This document shows positions 1 through 6,601 of a stretch of DNA of 15,594 nt, in pieces (positions within the stretch are counted from its first letter, which is position 1; each line of letters starts with the position of its first letter). The stretch is from Candidatus Helarchaeota archaeon (lineage in GTDB: Archaea > Asgardarchaeota > Lokiarchaeia > Helarchaeales > HEL-GB-A). Location: the NCBI GenBank assembly GCA_013375405.1, contig JABXJU010000092.1, positions 1-15,594 of the forward strand. The letters are read 5' to 3'. The notes beneath the pieces are model-generated. The model had not been told where the DNA came from and did no database searches. It worked only from the letters and a program-made list of their open reading frames with translations. The position numbers and the translations under genes are program-made.

Positions 1-8
1 TCCGATCT
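1..8. other. Probable residual Illumina adapter at contig start
   Basis: The first eight bases TCCGATCT equal the 3' end of the common Illumina adapter GCTCTTCCGATCT. The far end of the contig carries the reverse-complement partner, so this is probably untrimmed adapter rather than genome. The first two or three codons of the flanking AOR gene should not be trusted. Confidence 0.8.
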
Positions 9-1302
9 TGGCGTGGGCACGGTAATGGGCTCGAAACGCTTGAAAGCCATTGCATCACGCGGTAAAGCAGTCATTCAAGTAGCGGATAAAGAAGCATACA
101 AAGAAAATGCAAAAGATCGATACAATTGGGTAAATGAAAGTCTATTAAAAATGTCCCTTGAAGTGTACGGAACAGCTGTAATGCTAGATACGGTGGCAGT
201 GAAAGGCGGATTGCCTACTAGAAACTGGCAGACAGGCGTTTTTCCAAATTTTGAAAAATTAAATGGAACTGCAATAGTGGAAACCATTCTTACAGATAGA
301 AAAGCTTGTTTTGCATGCCCAATTGCATGTGGTAGGATCTCCGAGATTAAAGAGGGGCCCTATAAGAGTAAAGGAGAGGGTCCTGAATATGAAACTCTTG
401 GCGCTTATGGCACTATGTGCGGCATCGATGATTTAGCAGCCGTGACTTTGGCCCATTTCCTTTGCAACGAATACGGGCTTGATACGATCTCCGCTGGAAG
501 CACAATAGCTTTTGCAATGGAATGTTTCGAGAAAGGCATATTAACCAAAAAAGATACAGATGGAATAGAACTCAAATTCGGTGATGGTGATGCAATAATA
601 GCACTTACCCATAAAATCGCAAAACGGGAAGGCTTTGGGGATCTGTTGGCTGAAGGATCACGAATAATGGCAGAAAAACTTAATAAAGGATCTGAAAAAT
701 TTGCTATGAACGTGAAAGGGCTCGAATTGCCAGCTTATGACCCACGAGCTGCAAAGATCTGTGGGCTTGCATTTGCCGTTGCCAACCGCGGGGGTGACCA
801 CATAACCGCATATATAGAAGGACCAGCTTTCCTAGCAATGCCATTCCTCATTATAGATGCCGTAGATTTGGGAGATATCCTTCAGGAAATCCCGGAAACT
901 ACAAAAGCCGTTAAGGATATGGAAGATGCCCTTATTGTTTTTGATTCAATTGGTGGCTGCAAATTCATGGGGATGGTTCTTACAAGGGAAGATTGGGCGA
1001 AAATGATCTCGAGCCTTACGGGGTGGACAATGACCTCCGAGGACTTTAGTAGAACTGGCGCCCGAATCATCAACCTTCAACGAGCTTTCAATTGTAGAGA
1101 AGGTGCAAGTAGAGCTGATGATACTCTTCCAAAGCGCTTATTGGAAGACCCGATGCCTGAAGGCGAGGGTGAAGGACAAGTAGTGAATCTCGATCCACTC
1201 CTAGACGCCTATTACAAGTTCCGTGGGTGGGATAAGGACGGTAAACCAACTCCTGAAACCCTAGAAGCGCTCGGGCTGGAATGGTTGATCGGCAAATTTT
1301 AA
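1..1302 (+). CDS. Aldehyde:ferredoxin oxidoreductase (AOR family), 5'-truncated
   Basis: Tungsten/molybdopterin enzyme of the AOR family, which oxidises aldehydes to carboxylic acids with ferredoxin in the cytoplasm. The frame is open from the contig edge and enters at the family motif GVGTVMGSKRLKAI, so roughly the first 170-200 residues are missing; the GTG at 13 is not a real start. Three cluster cysteines form CFACPIAC (codons at 307, 316 and 328), and the fourth is the Cys codon at 958 in DSIGGCKF, as expected for the [4Fe-4S] site. GPEYETLGAYGTMCGIDD and YDPRAAKICGLAFAVANRGG followed by DH match the cofactor and active-site regions, including the conserved Glu and His. The next gene, an acyl-CoA synthetase, starts 27 bp downstream, so the two are probably co-transcribed and may turn aldehyde into acyl-CoA. 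AOR relatives differ in substrate (aldehyde, formaldehyde, glyceraldehyde-3-phosphate, benzoyl-type), and the exact substrate cannot be read from sequence. The family assignment is firm. Confidence 0.93.
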   Translation, partial: SDLGVGTVMGSKRLKAIASRGKAVIQVADKEAYKENAKDRYNWVNESLLKMSLEVYGTAVMLDTVAVKGGLPTRNWQTGVFPNFEKLNGTAIVETILTDRKACFACPIACGRISEIKEGPYKSKGEGPEYETLGAYGTMCGIDDLAAVTLAHFLCNEYGLDTISAGSTIAFAMECFEKGILTKKDTDGIELKFGDGDAIIALTHKIAKREGFGDLLAEGSRIMAEKLNKGSEKFAMNVKGLELPAYDPRAAKICGLAFAVANRGGDHITAYIEGPAFLAMPFLIIDAVDLGDILQEIPETTKAVKDMEDALIVFDSIGGCKFMGMVLTREDWAKMISSLTGWTMTSEDFSRTGARIINLQRAFNCREGASRADDTLPKRLLEDPMPEGEGEGQVVNLDPLLDAYYKFRGWDKDGKPTPETLEALGLEWLIGKF

Positions 1303-1329
1303 AAGCGAAATTAACCCTTGGGTGAGAGA

Positions 1330-3015
1330 ATGTCTTATGCTGATAAGCCTTGGCTAAAAAATTATAAATCAGGACCATTCCCACTGAAAAAATCGATGCA
1401 ACCGTATCCCAAACATAATATCTACAAGTTCTTAGAGGATTCCGCTGCAAAATACCCGGACAATACTGCTTGCGTTTATTTAGATAAAGAACTGACCTAT
1501 ACAGAACTTAAACTCCAAGTAGATAAGTTAGCATCTGCACTCGCAGAGCTGGGAGTTAAAAAAGGTGACAAGGTAGCAACCGTTCTTCCTAACTGTCCTA
1601 AATTCATAGTGAGTGATTATGCAATATTGAAGATAGGGGCAGTTCATGTTCCGATTAGTATTTTACATAGATACGATGATTTAGTTCATGAAATCGGCAA
1701 ATCGGGAGCTGAAACGGTCATTTGTTCATATAGGCGGATTGAACTCGTTAAATCAGTGATGGAAAAAGTAACAATTAAAACAATAATCTATACACCGGTA
1801 CCCATTTTCCCTGATTACAAAATGCCAGAGATGGAAGAAGTATCAGATGCTCACCAGTTTGAAAGCTTGCTAGAAAAGTACGAACCTAATCCGCCAACGG
1901 TTGAAATAGATCCCGAGGAGGACCTAGCACTGGTTCCATTTACTGGAGGCACGACTGGACTTCCAAAAGGGACAATGTTGACCCACTACAACGTAACCAC
2001 TAATGTAATACAAGCAATGCATTGGATGATGGCTCCACTATTATTAGGCTTGAAAGGAAAGGCTTCCCTCTTACTTTGTATCCCAATGTTTCACCAATTT
2101 GGCCATATCGCTCAGTACACTGCCATATCTTTAGGGCTTCGCATCTTTTTGGTTGATCCAAGAGATATTGAGAGAATTGTTAACCTCATAAAAAAACATC
2201 GTCCATTCCTTGTTTTAGGAGTCCCAACGCACTTCATGATGATGCTTCGTTATGAACTTCCGAGAATGCAGATTTTTCTCTTATCTGGTGCCGCTGCGCT
2301 TCCTCCTGAGGTCGCAGAGGGGATGGAGAAGAAAATTGGAGTCCCTATGGGTGAAGGATACGGATTAACGGAAGCTACTGCGGCGACGCACTTGAATCTC
2401 TCAGCATTTTCGAAAGTTACAGGTTTTGCAGCAAAGGTGAAGCGCTCCATTGGCGTACCAACTCCAGATACCGAAGTCAGAATTGTTAATGTCGACACTG
2501 GGGAGGATGTTCCATTCGGCGAAACTGGAGAACTATGGATTCGAGGTCCCCAAATTATGAAGGGTTATTTGCCAACTCCTGGGAAAGGGTTAGAGGATGG
2601 GTGGCTGAAGACAGGTGATATCGCCAAAATGGATCCAGATGGCTATTTTCACATCGTTGATCGCATTAAAGATATGATTAACGTGTCTGGAATGAAAGTC
2701 TATTCTATGGTGATTGACGATGCTTTGTACGAGCACCCGGGAGTCAATGTAGTAGGTGTCATTGGTGTCCCCGATCCCGAACGACCCGGCAGTGAAAGGG
2801 TAAAGGCTTTCATCCAATTGAAGCCAGAATATGAAGGAAAGGTGACCGAAGAGGAAATTATAAATTTCTGTAAAGAAAAGGTTCCGCCCTATGCCGTGCC
2901 GAAGTTCGTTGAATTTCGGAAACAATTACCAGTCACTCTTGCCATGAAAATTCATAAGAAAAAACTTCGGGACGAAGAATTGGAGAAAATGAAAGAACAA
3001 GGTTTAATTAAATAG
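1330..3015 (+). CDS. AMP-forming acyl-CoA synthetase (fatty-acid:CoA ligase, ANL superfamily)
   Basis: A 561-residue adenylate-forming ligase: carboxylic acid + ATP + CoA gives acyl-CoA + AMP + PPi. The P-loop signature FTGGTTGLPKG lies at residues 204-214, followed by GEGYGLTEATAATH (A5 region), GWLKTGD at 424-430 and VDRIKDMINVSG (hinge region). Lys540 in LPVTLAMKIHKKKLR sits where the adenylation lysine is expected. Start: the ATG at 1330 is preceded by GGTGAG at 1321-1326; an in-frame TTG at 1318 would put that ribosome site inside the gene. Oddities: after the hinge the usual VYPxEVE reads VYSMVID, so the proline and glutamate are replaced, and the glycine normally before the A10 lysine is Met. 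The P-loop, YGLTE, TGD and A10 lysine all remain, so I expect an active enzyme. Chain-length preference is unknown. Pairing with the upstream AOR suggests it activates the acid that AOR makes. Confidence 0.92.
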   Translation: MSYADKPWLKNYKSGPFPLKKSMQPYPKHNIYKFLEDSAAKYPDNTACVYLDKELTYTELKLQVDKLASALAELGVKKGDKVATVLPNCPKFIVSDYAILKIGAVHVPISILHRYDDLVHEIGKSGAETVICSYRRIELVKSVMEKVTIKTIIYTPVPIFPDYKMPEMEEVSDAHQFESLLEKYEPNPPTVEIDPEEDLALVPFTGGTTGLPKGTMLTHYNVTTNVIQAMHWMMAPLLLGLKGKASLLLCIPMFHQFGHIAQYTAISLGLRIFLVDPRDIERIVNLIKKHRPFLVLGVPTHFMMMLRYELPRMQIFLLSGAAALPPEVAEGMEKKIGVPMGEGYGLTEATAATHLNLSAFSKVTGFAAKVKRSIGVPTPDTEVRIVNVDTGEDVPFGETGELWIRGPQIMKGYLPTPGKGLEDGWLKTGDIAKMDPDGYFHIVDRIKDMINVSGMKVYSMVIDDALYEHPGVNVVGVIGVPDPERPGSERVKAFIQLKPEYEGKVTEEEIINFCKEKVPPYAVPKFVEFRKQLPVTLAMKIHKKKLRDEELEKMKEQGLIK

Positions 3016-3046
3016 CATTATTTTTTGCTAAATTTCTTTTTTTTTA
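3013..3046 (+). terminator. Hairpin plus T-tract terminator after acyl-CoA synthetase
   Basis: TAGCA at 3013-3017 (overlapping the stop codon) pairs with TGCTA at 3026-3030 over an 8-nt loop and is followed by a T-rich run to about 3046. The gene beyond it is on the opposite strand, so this is a sensible end of transcription. The stem is short, but T-tracts alone terminate in archaea. Confidence 0.55.
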
Positions 3047-3060
3047 TACGTTAGCTTTGT

Positions 3061-3258
3061 TTAAAATTGATCAAATAACGAGCTGAAGGATTCAGCGATC
3101 CAGTCAAAAACACCAAAAATTAACCCAATGACGATTAAAATCGCTACGATTGCAATTCCAATTAGTAGCCCTTCTTCCATTATTGGCGAAACGTGAGTAT
3201 AACGATGATAAACTCGAGCTGTTTTAATATAATTAACAATGTTATTTATTTGCCTCAT
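3061..3258 (-). CDS. Small single-span membrane protein (unknown)
   Basis: I do not recognise this 65-residue protein. One strong hydrophobic helix, LLIGIAIVAILIVIGLIFGV, is followed by a short aromatic, amphipathic C-terminus (DWIAESFSSLFDQF). The preceding 26 residues are polar and basic. Start choice: an upstream TATA box (3281-3290, reverse strand) would place transcription initiation almost on the ATG at 3258, which fits leaderless translation of the long form. A shorter 39-residue form from the ATG at 3179 (MEEGLLIG...) is also possible but has no ribosome site. It stands alone between divergent or convergent neighbours. A second tiny membrane peptide lies on the other side of the next gene (4555-4674). 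Reality of the gene is moderately supported; no function can be given. Confidence 0.5.
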   Translation of the reverse strand: MRQINNIVNYIKTARVYHRYTHVSPIMEEGLLIGIAIVAILIVIGLIFGVFDWIAESFSSLFDQF

Positions 3259-3280
3259 CCCCCATTATTTTCTGAAAAAA

Positions 3281-3290
3281 ATATTTAAAC
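3281..3290 (-). promoter_or_regulatory. TATA box for the small membrane protein
   Basis: Read on the minus strand the sequence is GTTTAAATAT followed by T's. Its centre lies about 27 nt before the ATG at 3258, the spacing of an archaeal TATA box to the transcription start, so the mRNA would be leaderless. It faces away from the promoter at 3357-3366. Confidence 0.5.
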
Positions 3291-3356
3291 TCCTTATTCG
3301 ACACCTGAATTATTTCAATTACGATTTTGAATATCTAACGCTCTAAGAGCACAAAA

Positions 3357-3366
3357 TTATATAAAA
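3357..3366 (+). promoter_or_regulatory. TATA box of a leaderless nucleotidyltransferase-like gene
   Basis: TTATATAAAA is centred about 29 nt upstream of the ATG at 3391. No ribosome-binding sequence lies between the box and the start codon. Archaeal transcription starts about 25-28 nt after the box, so the transcript would begin within a few bases of the ATG. Confidence 0.6.
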
Positions 3367-3390
3367 TTAGATGTGATCTAAATATATAGT

Positions 3391-4521
3391 ATGGAAAACA
3401 TTTGGGATATTAAAGCTGATGCTGTCAGTGAAGGGGATAATCTTAGAGATGTTCGCCCCTTAAAGAAGTATCAAGATCGAGTAGGCACTACATATTATGT
3501 GTTTAGCAAAGCAATGTTCCATAATCCCAGATATATTATACCTAAAGATAATTTCACATTATTTTATAATTTCTTAAATGGCGGTTCAAGAGAATACCCT
3601 TCTGATGGTAATATCCCTGTTGATATTGGTGCAAATAAAGCAAAAATTGTTTTGAAAAGATTGAAGGATATTGCTGAGGACCCTTCTCAGAAATTCCATT
3701 CAAGCGCGAAGCAAGTATTAGTTAATGGCGAATTAGATCTTGTCAGGGGTACTATCAAATTATATTTAGGTGAATGTACAACGAGAGATTGGAGACGAAA
3801 ACGATCAACTGATGATATCGACTTCTGGATCTCAGATCATATACTATTAGAACATATTCTATCAGACCTAGGTTGGATTAAAAATAAAACAACTAGAGAA
3901 TGGGAAAAGAAAGTTACATGGACCGATGCTTGGACCGGAAGAATGAAATCAGAAGTGTTAATTGCCTCGAATGACAAAGTTCAAGGCATGGATTTTGGTT
4001 CAGGAAGCTATCTCGAGGGTTCCAATCTCAAAGCTATCATTAAAAAGAAATTAACACGAGGTCACGATGTAGATTTGAGTGATATTATTAATGTTGCTAT
4101 TGTAAATAAAATTCCTGAGAGTCGTAATAAGAACAGTCCTTGGTCTGCCTTCGAAGAAGCTGCTAACCTAAGACATAGACGGGTAAACTCGAACCTAATT
4201 AGCTTCAGCAGATATGCGCACGGGGTTGCTGATTATTTGGGACGAGTAAGTGAATCCATAGCTCTATTCAAGGGTCTTGTCAAGCACCAATTCTACATCC
4301 CTGACCAAAATATTATGAAGATATGCAAGATTTCATCTCATTGGTTGAGTACACAAATACCCGATGGAGCTGATGCCACTAGACAACGAATTTACAGTAA
4401 TCTTGCTAGGCAACAACGCAAAAAACTTCAATATTCCGTCAATCTCCGAGATGTCGCATATAGAGTGATTGAATTGTTAAATTCAAAACATATTGATATT
4501 GTTTTTGAAATTGAGGAGTGA
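3391..4521 (+). CDS. Putative nucleotidyltransferase-fold protein (AbiEii-like)
   Basis: A 376-residue protein that I only partly recognise. Its best clue is KRSTDDIDFWI, with D142 and D144 forming a DxD pair. This resembles the R-x-T-x-DID metal-binding motif of polymerase-beta-type nucleotidyltransferases, especially the AbiEii/AbiGii family, and a glycine-bearing strand (RGTIKLYLGE) lies before it as expected. Further on, LKAIIKKKLTRGHDVDLSDI resembles the K-L-x(5-7)-R-x-x-D-x-x-D-L helix region of that family. The C-terminal third is basic and probably helical. If correct, it would transfer nucleotides to RNA or protein, as type IV toxins do, or serve a housekeeping role. It appears leaderless, is AT-rich compared with the metabolic genes, and no AbiEi-like antitoxin is next to it; only a 39-residue membrane peptide follows. 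The family call is tentative. Confidence 0.5.
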   Translation: MENIWDIKADAVSEGDNLRDVRPLKKYQDRVGTTYYVFSKAMFHNPRYIIPKDNFTLFYNFLNGGSREYPSDGNIPVDIGANKAKIVLKRLKDIAEDPSQKFHSSAKQVLVNGELDLVRGTIKLYLGECTTRDWRRKRSTDDIDFWISDHILLEHILSDLGWIKNKTTREWEKKVTWTDAWTGRMKSEVLIASNDKVQGMDFGSGSYLEGSNLKAIIKKKLTRGHDVDLSDIINVAIVNKIPESRNKNSPWSAFEEAANLRHRRVNSNLISFSRYAHGVADYLGRVSESIALFKGLVKHQFYIPDQNIMKICKISSHWLSTQIPDGADATRQRIYSNLARQQRKKLQYSVNLRDVAYRVIELLNSKHIDIVFEIEE

Positions 4522-4554
4522 GGAGTTTTAATAGCCTAATACCAATAGATAGAT

Positions 4555-4674
4555 ATGGTCGAATTAACTATAGAAAAAGCTCTCTTTATTGCAATCAGTC
4601 TCTCAATTGCAGTTCTTATTGGATTAAATCTCATACTTCCATTAATTGAATGGATTCAAAATTCCATTGGTTAA
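4555..4674 (+). CDS. 39-residue single-span membrane peptide (unknown)
   Basis: A short ORF starting MVELTIEKALFIAISLSIAV and continuing through a hydrophobic stretch to the C-terminal WIQNSIG. Almost all of it is one hydrophobic helix with acidic residues near the N-terminus and a Trp near the C-terminal end, typical of a membrane micropeptide. It begins 34 bp after the nucleotidyltransferase-like gene. There is no close ribosome site, but TTTTAATA at about 4526-4533 could act as a TATA box for a near-leaderless message. It is reminiscent of the small membrane protein at 3061-3258 in size (the short form of that protein is also 39 residues) and in its Trp-Ile motif after the helix, though the sequences are not clearly homologous. 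Function unknown. Confidence 0.45.
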   Translation: MVELTIEKALFIAISLSIAVLIGLNLILPLIEWIQNSIG

Positions 4675-4755
4675 AATTATCTCAAACATCTAAAAAATCC
4701 TATTTTTATTTGCTCGGAATTCATTTAGTCATAAACGAAGTTCAGAATCGGTCAC

Positions 4756-4766
4756 AAAATATTTAA
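4756..4766 (+). promoter_or_regulatory. TATA box upstream of the TIM-barrel-like gene and uppS
   Basis: AAAATATTTAA is centred about 33 nt before the ATG at 4794. Transcription would start near 4788, giving a leader of only a few bases. The GAGG at 4771 would then lie outside the mRNA, and it is too far from the ATG (about 19 nt) to serve as a ribosome site. Confidence 0.5.
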
Positions 4767-4793
4767 TGATGAGGAAAGAATGTAAGAATTGAG

Positions 4794-5705
4794 ATGAGTG
4801 TGAGTTTTTTCATTAATTCTGAAAATGACGGGAAAAATTCCAATAATTGGCTGAATTTATCTGAAAAATTGCCAGATAATACATTATTATTCTTTCTAAG
4901 CAATGATTATAAAATCTACCAAGAGGTACGGTCAAAAATTCGCCTAAATTTCGTTCCTATTTACTCAGTTTTACGAAATAATTCTGAATTCTTCAAAAAT
5001 TCCGAAATAGCTCAAATTGACCAATCAGATAACATTATTTCACCTTACTTTTGCCCAAATAATCCAAAGTTGGAGCCGCTACTTAGATCAGATATCGAAT
5101 TCCTATGTGAATTTCCTCAAATTGCCGGAGTTCAATTGGAAAATCTCGAAATGCCTCTTTTATCCCCGAATAGTGGTTGTTTTTGTCCATATTGCTCCTC
5201 GCTTGCAGAAGAAAAAAATATTGATTTAAATGAAATTTCTGCAATACTGAAAGATAGGGCACAAAATGGATTAAACCTAAATTGGATACGAAAAAAATTT
5301 CCGGATTGGTTAAAATTTAGGATGAACTCCATATCTAATTTAGCTGGCAAGCTCATGGTAATGATAAGAGGGATTAATCCCGACCTTTTTCTCGGATTGA
5401 ATATCAATTTTTCAAAAACACCGGAAAAACTTGCCCAAAATTATTTCTTTTTAGCATTATTTTTGGATTCTTTAAATTTTAGCATTGATCTGCGTTCCAA
5501 AGTTAAAGAAAAAGGCTTATTAAAACAAATTCGCACGGTTACAAAGAAATTTGTGGGAGATATTAATCTATATTTACAAATAAAAGTACCAAATGGCTTT
5601 AATTTGAATAATATTAAAAAATTTATTAAGTATGCAAAGAAATATTCTTTTGATGGGCTGATCTTTAATATTTCTACCCCTGACGAATTGAAAAAATTTA
5701 TATGA
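4794..5705 (+). CDS. TIM-barrel-like protein with CxCxxC motif, possibly glycoside-hydrolase-like
   Basis: A 303-residue protein rich in Asn, Lys and Phe, encoded by very AT-rich DNA. Visible pattern: beta strands alternate with helices in barrel order (LLFFLS, FVPIYSV, GVQLENLEMP, LFLGLNI, NLYLQIKV, DGLIFNIS). In the middle, CFCPYCSS at about residues 129-136 is followed by WLKFRMNSISNLAGKLMVMI. A cysteine cluster before a helix carrying W-x-x-FR is seen in several uncharacterised glycosyl-hydrolase-like TIM-barrel families, where the cysteines may bind zinc. The C-terminal DGLIFNIS fits a last barrel strand. No signal peptide is visible, so it is probably cytoplasmic. The ATG at 4794 is the only good start, since an in-frame stop lies at 4770. 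It ends 25 bp before uppS and is probably co-transcribed with it, which hints at glycan or polyprenyl-carrier metabolism. The substrate and catalytic residues cannot be assigned. Confidence 0.55.
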   Translation: MSVSFFINSENDGKNSNNWLNLSEKLPDNTLLFFLSNDYKIYQEVRSKIRLNFVPIYSVLRNNSEFFKNSEIAQIDQSDNIISPYFCPNNPKLEPLLRSDIEFLCEFPQIAGVQLENLEMPLLSPNSGCFCPYCSSLAEEKNIDLNEISAILKDRAQNGLNLNWIRKKFPDWLKFRMNSISNLAGKLMVMIRGINPDLFLGLNINFSKTPEKLAQNYFFLALFLDSLNFSIDLRSKVKEKGLLKQIRTVTKKFVGDINLYLQIKVPNGFNLNNIKKFIKYAKKYSFDGLIFNISTPDELKKFI

Positions 5706-5730
5706 TTTGATTTTAGTCTGGAGTTGGACT

Positions 5731-6573
5731 ATGTCTGAAATTTTAGATGGTACGGTCCGTTCAGCTGAAGTACCTATAAAAACAAGTATCTTTCAACGCA
5801 TCAAGCGAAAAATAACAGATATTATCCTCTCTCCCTTCTATTATGCGTATAAACGCTATCTCTGGGATCAAATTTCAAATTCGCAATTGAAAAAACCAAA
5901 CCATGTTGGGATCATCTTAGATGGGAATCGGAGATATTCACGCGCGCATGGATTAGAAACCTGGGCTGGACATTCGCTCGGTGCAAGAAAGGTAGAAGAA
6001 GTCCTTGCGTATTGTTGGGAATTAGGTATTAAGATTGTTACCCTCTACGTTTTTTCCATTGAAAATTTCAACCGGCCCAAGAAAGAAGTCGATCATATCA
6101 TGGAGTTGGCAGAAGATAAATTTACACAACTCTCAACACATCCTTTAGTTCATAAATACAAGGTCCGTATTAAGGCCATTGGGCGAATGGGAATGCTTCC
6201 TCCCGGAGTACGAGAAGCCATTCAAAAGGTTGAAGATGCCACCAAAGAATTTCATGACTTTTTTCTCAATATCGCGATCGCGTATGGTGGAAGAGCCGAA
6301 ATTATCGATGCAATCCGTAAACTGGTAAAAGAAAAGAAGGCAGAAGATATCAACGAAGAAGTTTTTGAAAAATACCTTTATACCGCCGGTCTTCCCAATC
6401 CTGATTTAATTATCCGTACATCTGGCGAGGTACGTATCAGTGGGTTCCTCCTCTGGCAAGCTGCCTATTCTGAACTGTATTTCTGCGATCTTTATTGGCC
6501 TGAAATCCGAAAAATTGATTTATGGCGAGCGGTTCGCGCTTTTCAAAAGCGGCATCGTCGGTTTGGCCAGTGA
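5731..6573 (+). CDS. uppS: Cis-prenyltransferase (polyprenyl diphosphate synthase, UppS family)
   Basis: A 280-residue enzyme that adds isopentenyl diphosphate units in cis to an allylic primer, making the long polyprenyl diphosphate from which archaeal dolichol-type glycan carriers derive. All family regions are present: HVGIILDGNRRYSR with the catalytic Asp at 64, GHSLGARKVEEVL, SIENFNRPKKEV at 109-120, NIAIAYGGRAEI and RTSGEVRISGFLLWQAAYSE at 229-248. One change from the common motif is RISGF in place of RISNF. The roughly 55-residue N-terminal extension contains a hydrophobic, aromatic patch (IILSPFYYAY) that may touch the membrane. The start is the ATG at 5731, with GGAG seven bases upstream; a TTG at 5707 is in frame but less likely. 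It sits 25 bp downstream of the TIM-barrel-like gene and converges with the thiolase gene. Confidence 0.95.
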   Translation: MSEILDGTVRSAEVPIKTSIFQRIKRKITDIILSPFYYAYKRYLWDQISNSQLKKPNHVGIILDGNRRYSRAHGLETWAGHSLGARKVEEVLAYCWELGIKIVTLYVFSIENFNRPKKEVDHIMELAEDKFTQLSTHPLVHKYKVRIKAIGRMGMLPPGVREAIQKVEDATKEFHDFFLNIAIAYGGRAEIIDAIRKLVKEKKAEDINEEVFEKYLYTAGLPNPDLIIRTSGEVRISGFLLWQAAYSELYFCDLYWPEIRKIDLWRAVRAFQKRHRRFGQ

Positions 6574-6580
6574 TAGTTAA

Positions 6581-6599
6581 ATAAAAAAAAGAGGGGAAT
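6581..6599 (-). terminator. T-tract terminator after thiolase
   Basis: On the minus strand the thiolase stop codon is followed by CCCCTC and then eight T's (A's at 6583-6590 on the plus strand). It lies in the 28-bp gap between the converging uppS and thiolase genes. No clear stem is visible. Confidence 0.5.
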
Positions 6600-6601
6600 T
6601 T

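Noticed and set aside
13..15. GTG at 13 as the AOR start
   Set aside because: The protein would begin in the middle of the conserved GVGTVMGSK motif, and the frame is open to the contig edge, so the gene is truncated.
1318..1329. TTG at 1318 as the start of the acyl-CoA synthetase
   Set aside because: It would place the ribosome site GGTGAG inside the coding region; the ATG at 1330 has that site at good spacing. The same logic rejects TTG starts at 5707, 7906 and 11573.
4766..4792. Eight-codon upstream ORF (MMRKECKN) ending just before the 4794 start
   Set aside because: It overlaps the end of the TATA-like box, so it would not be transcribed from that promoter; it is too short to support.
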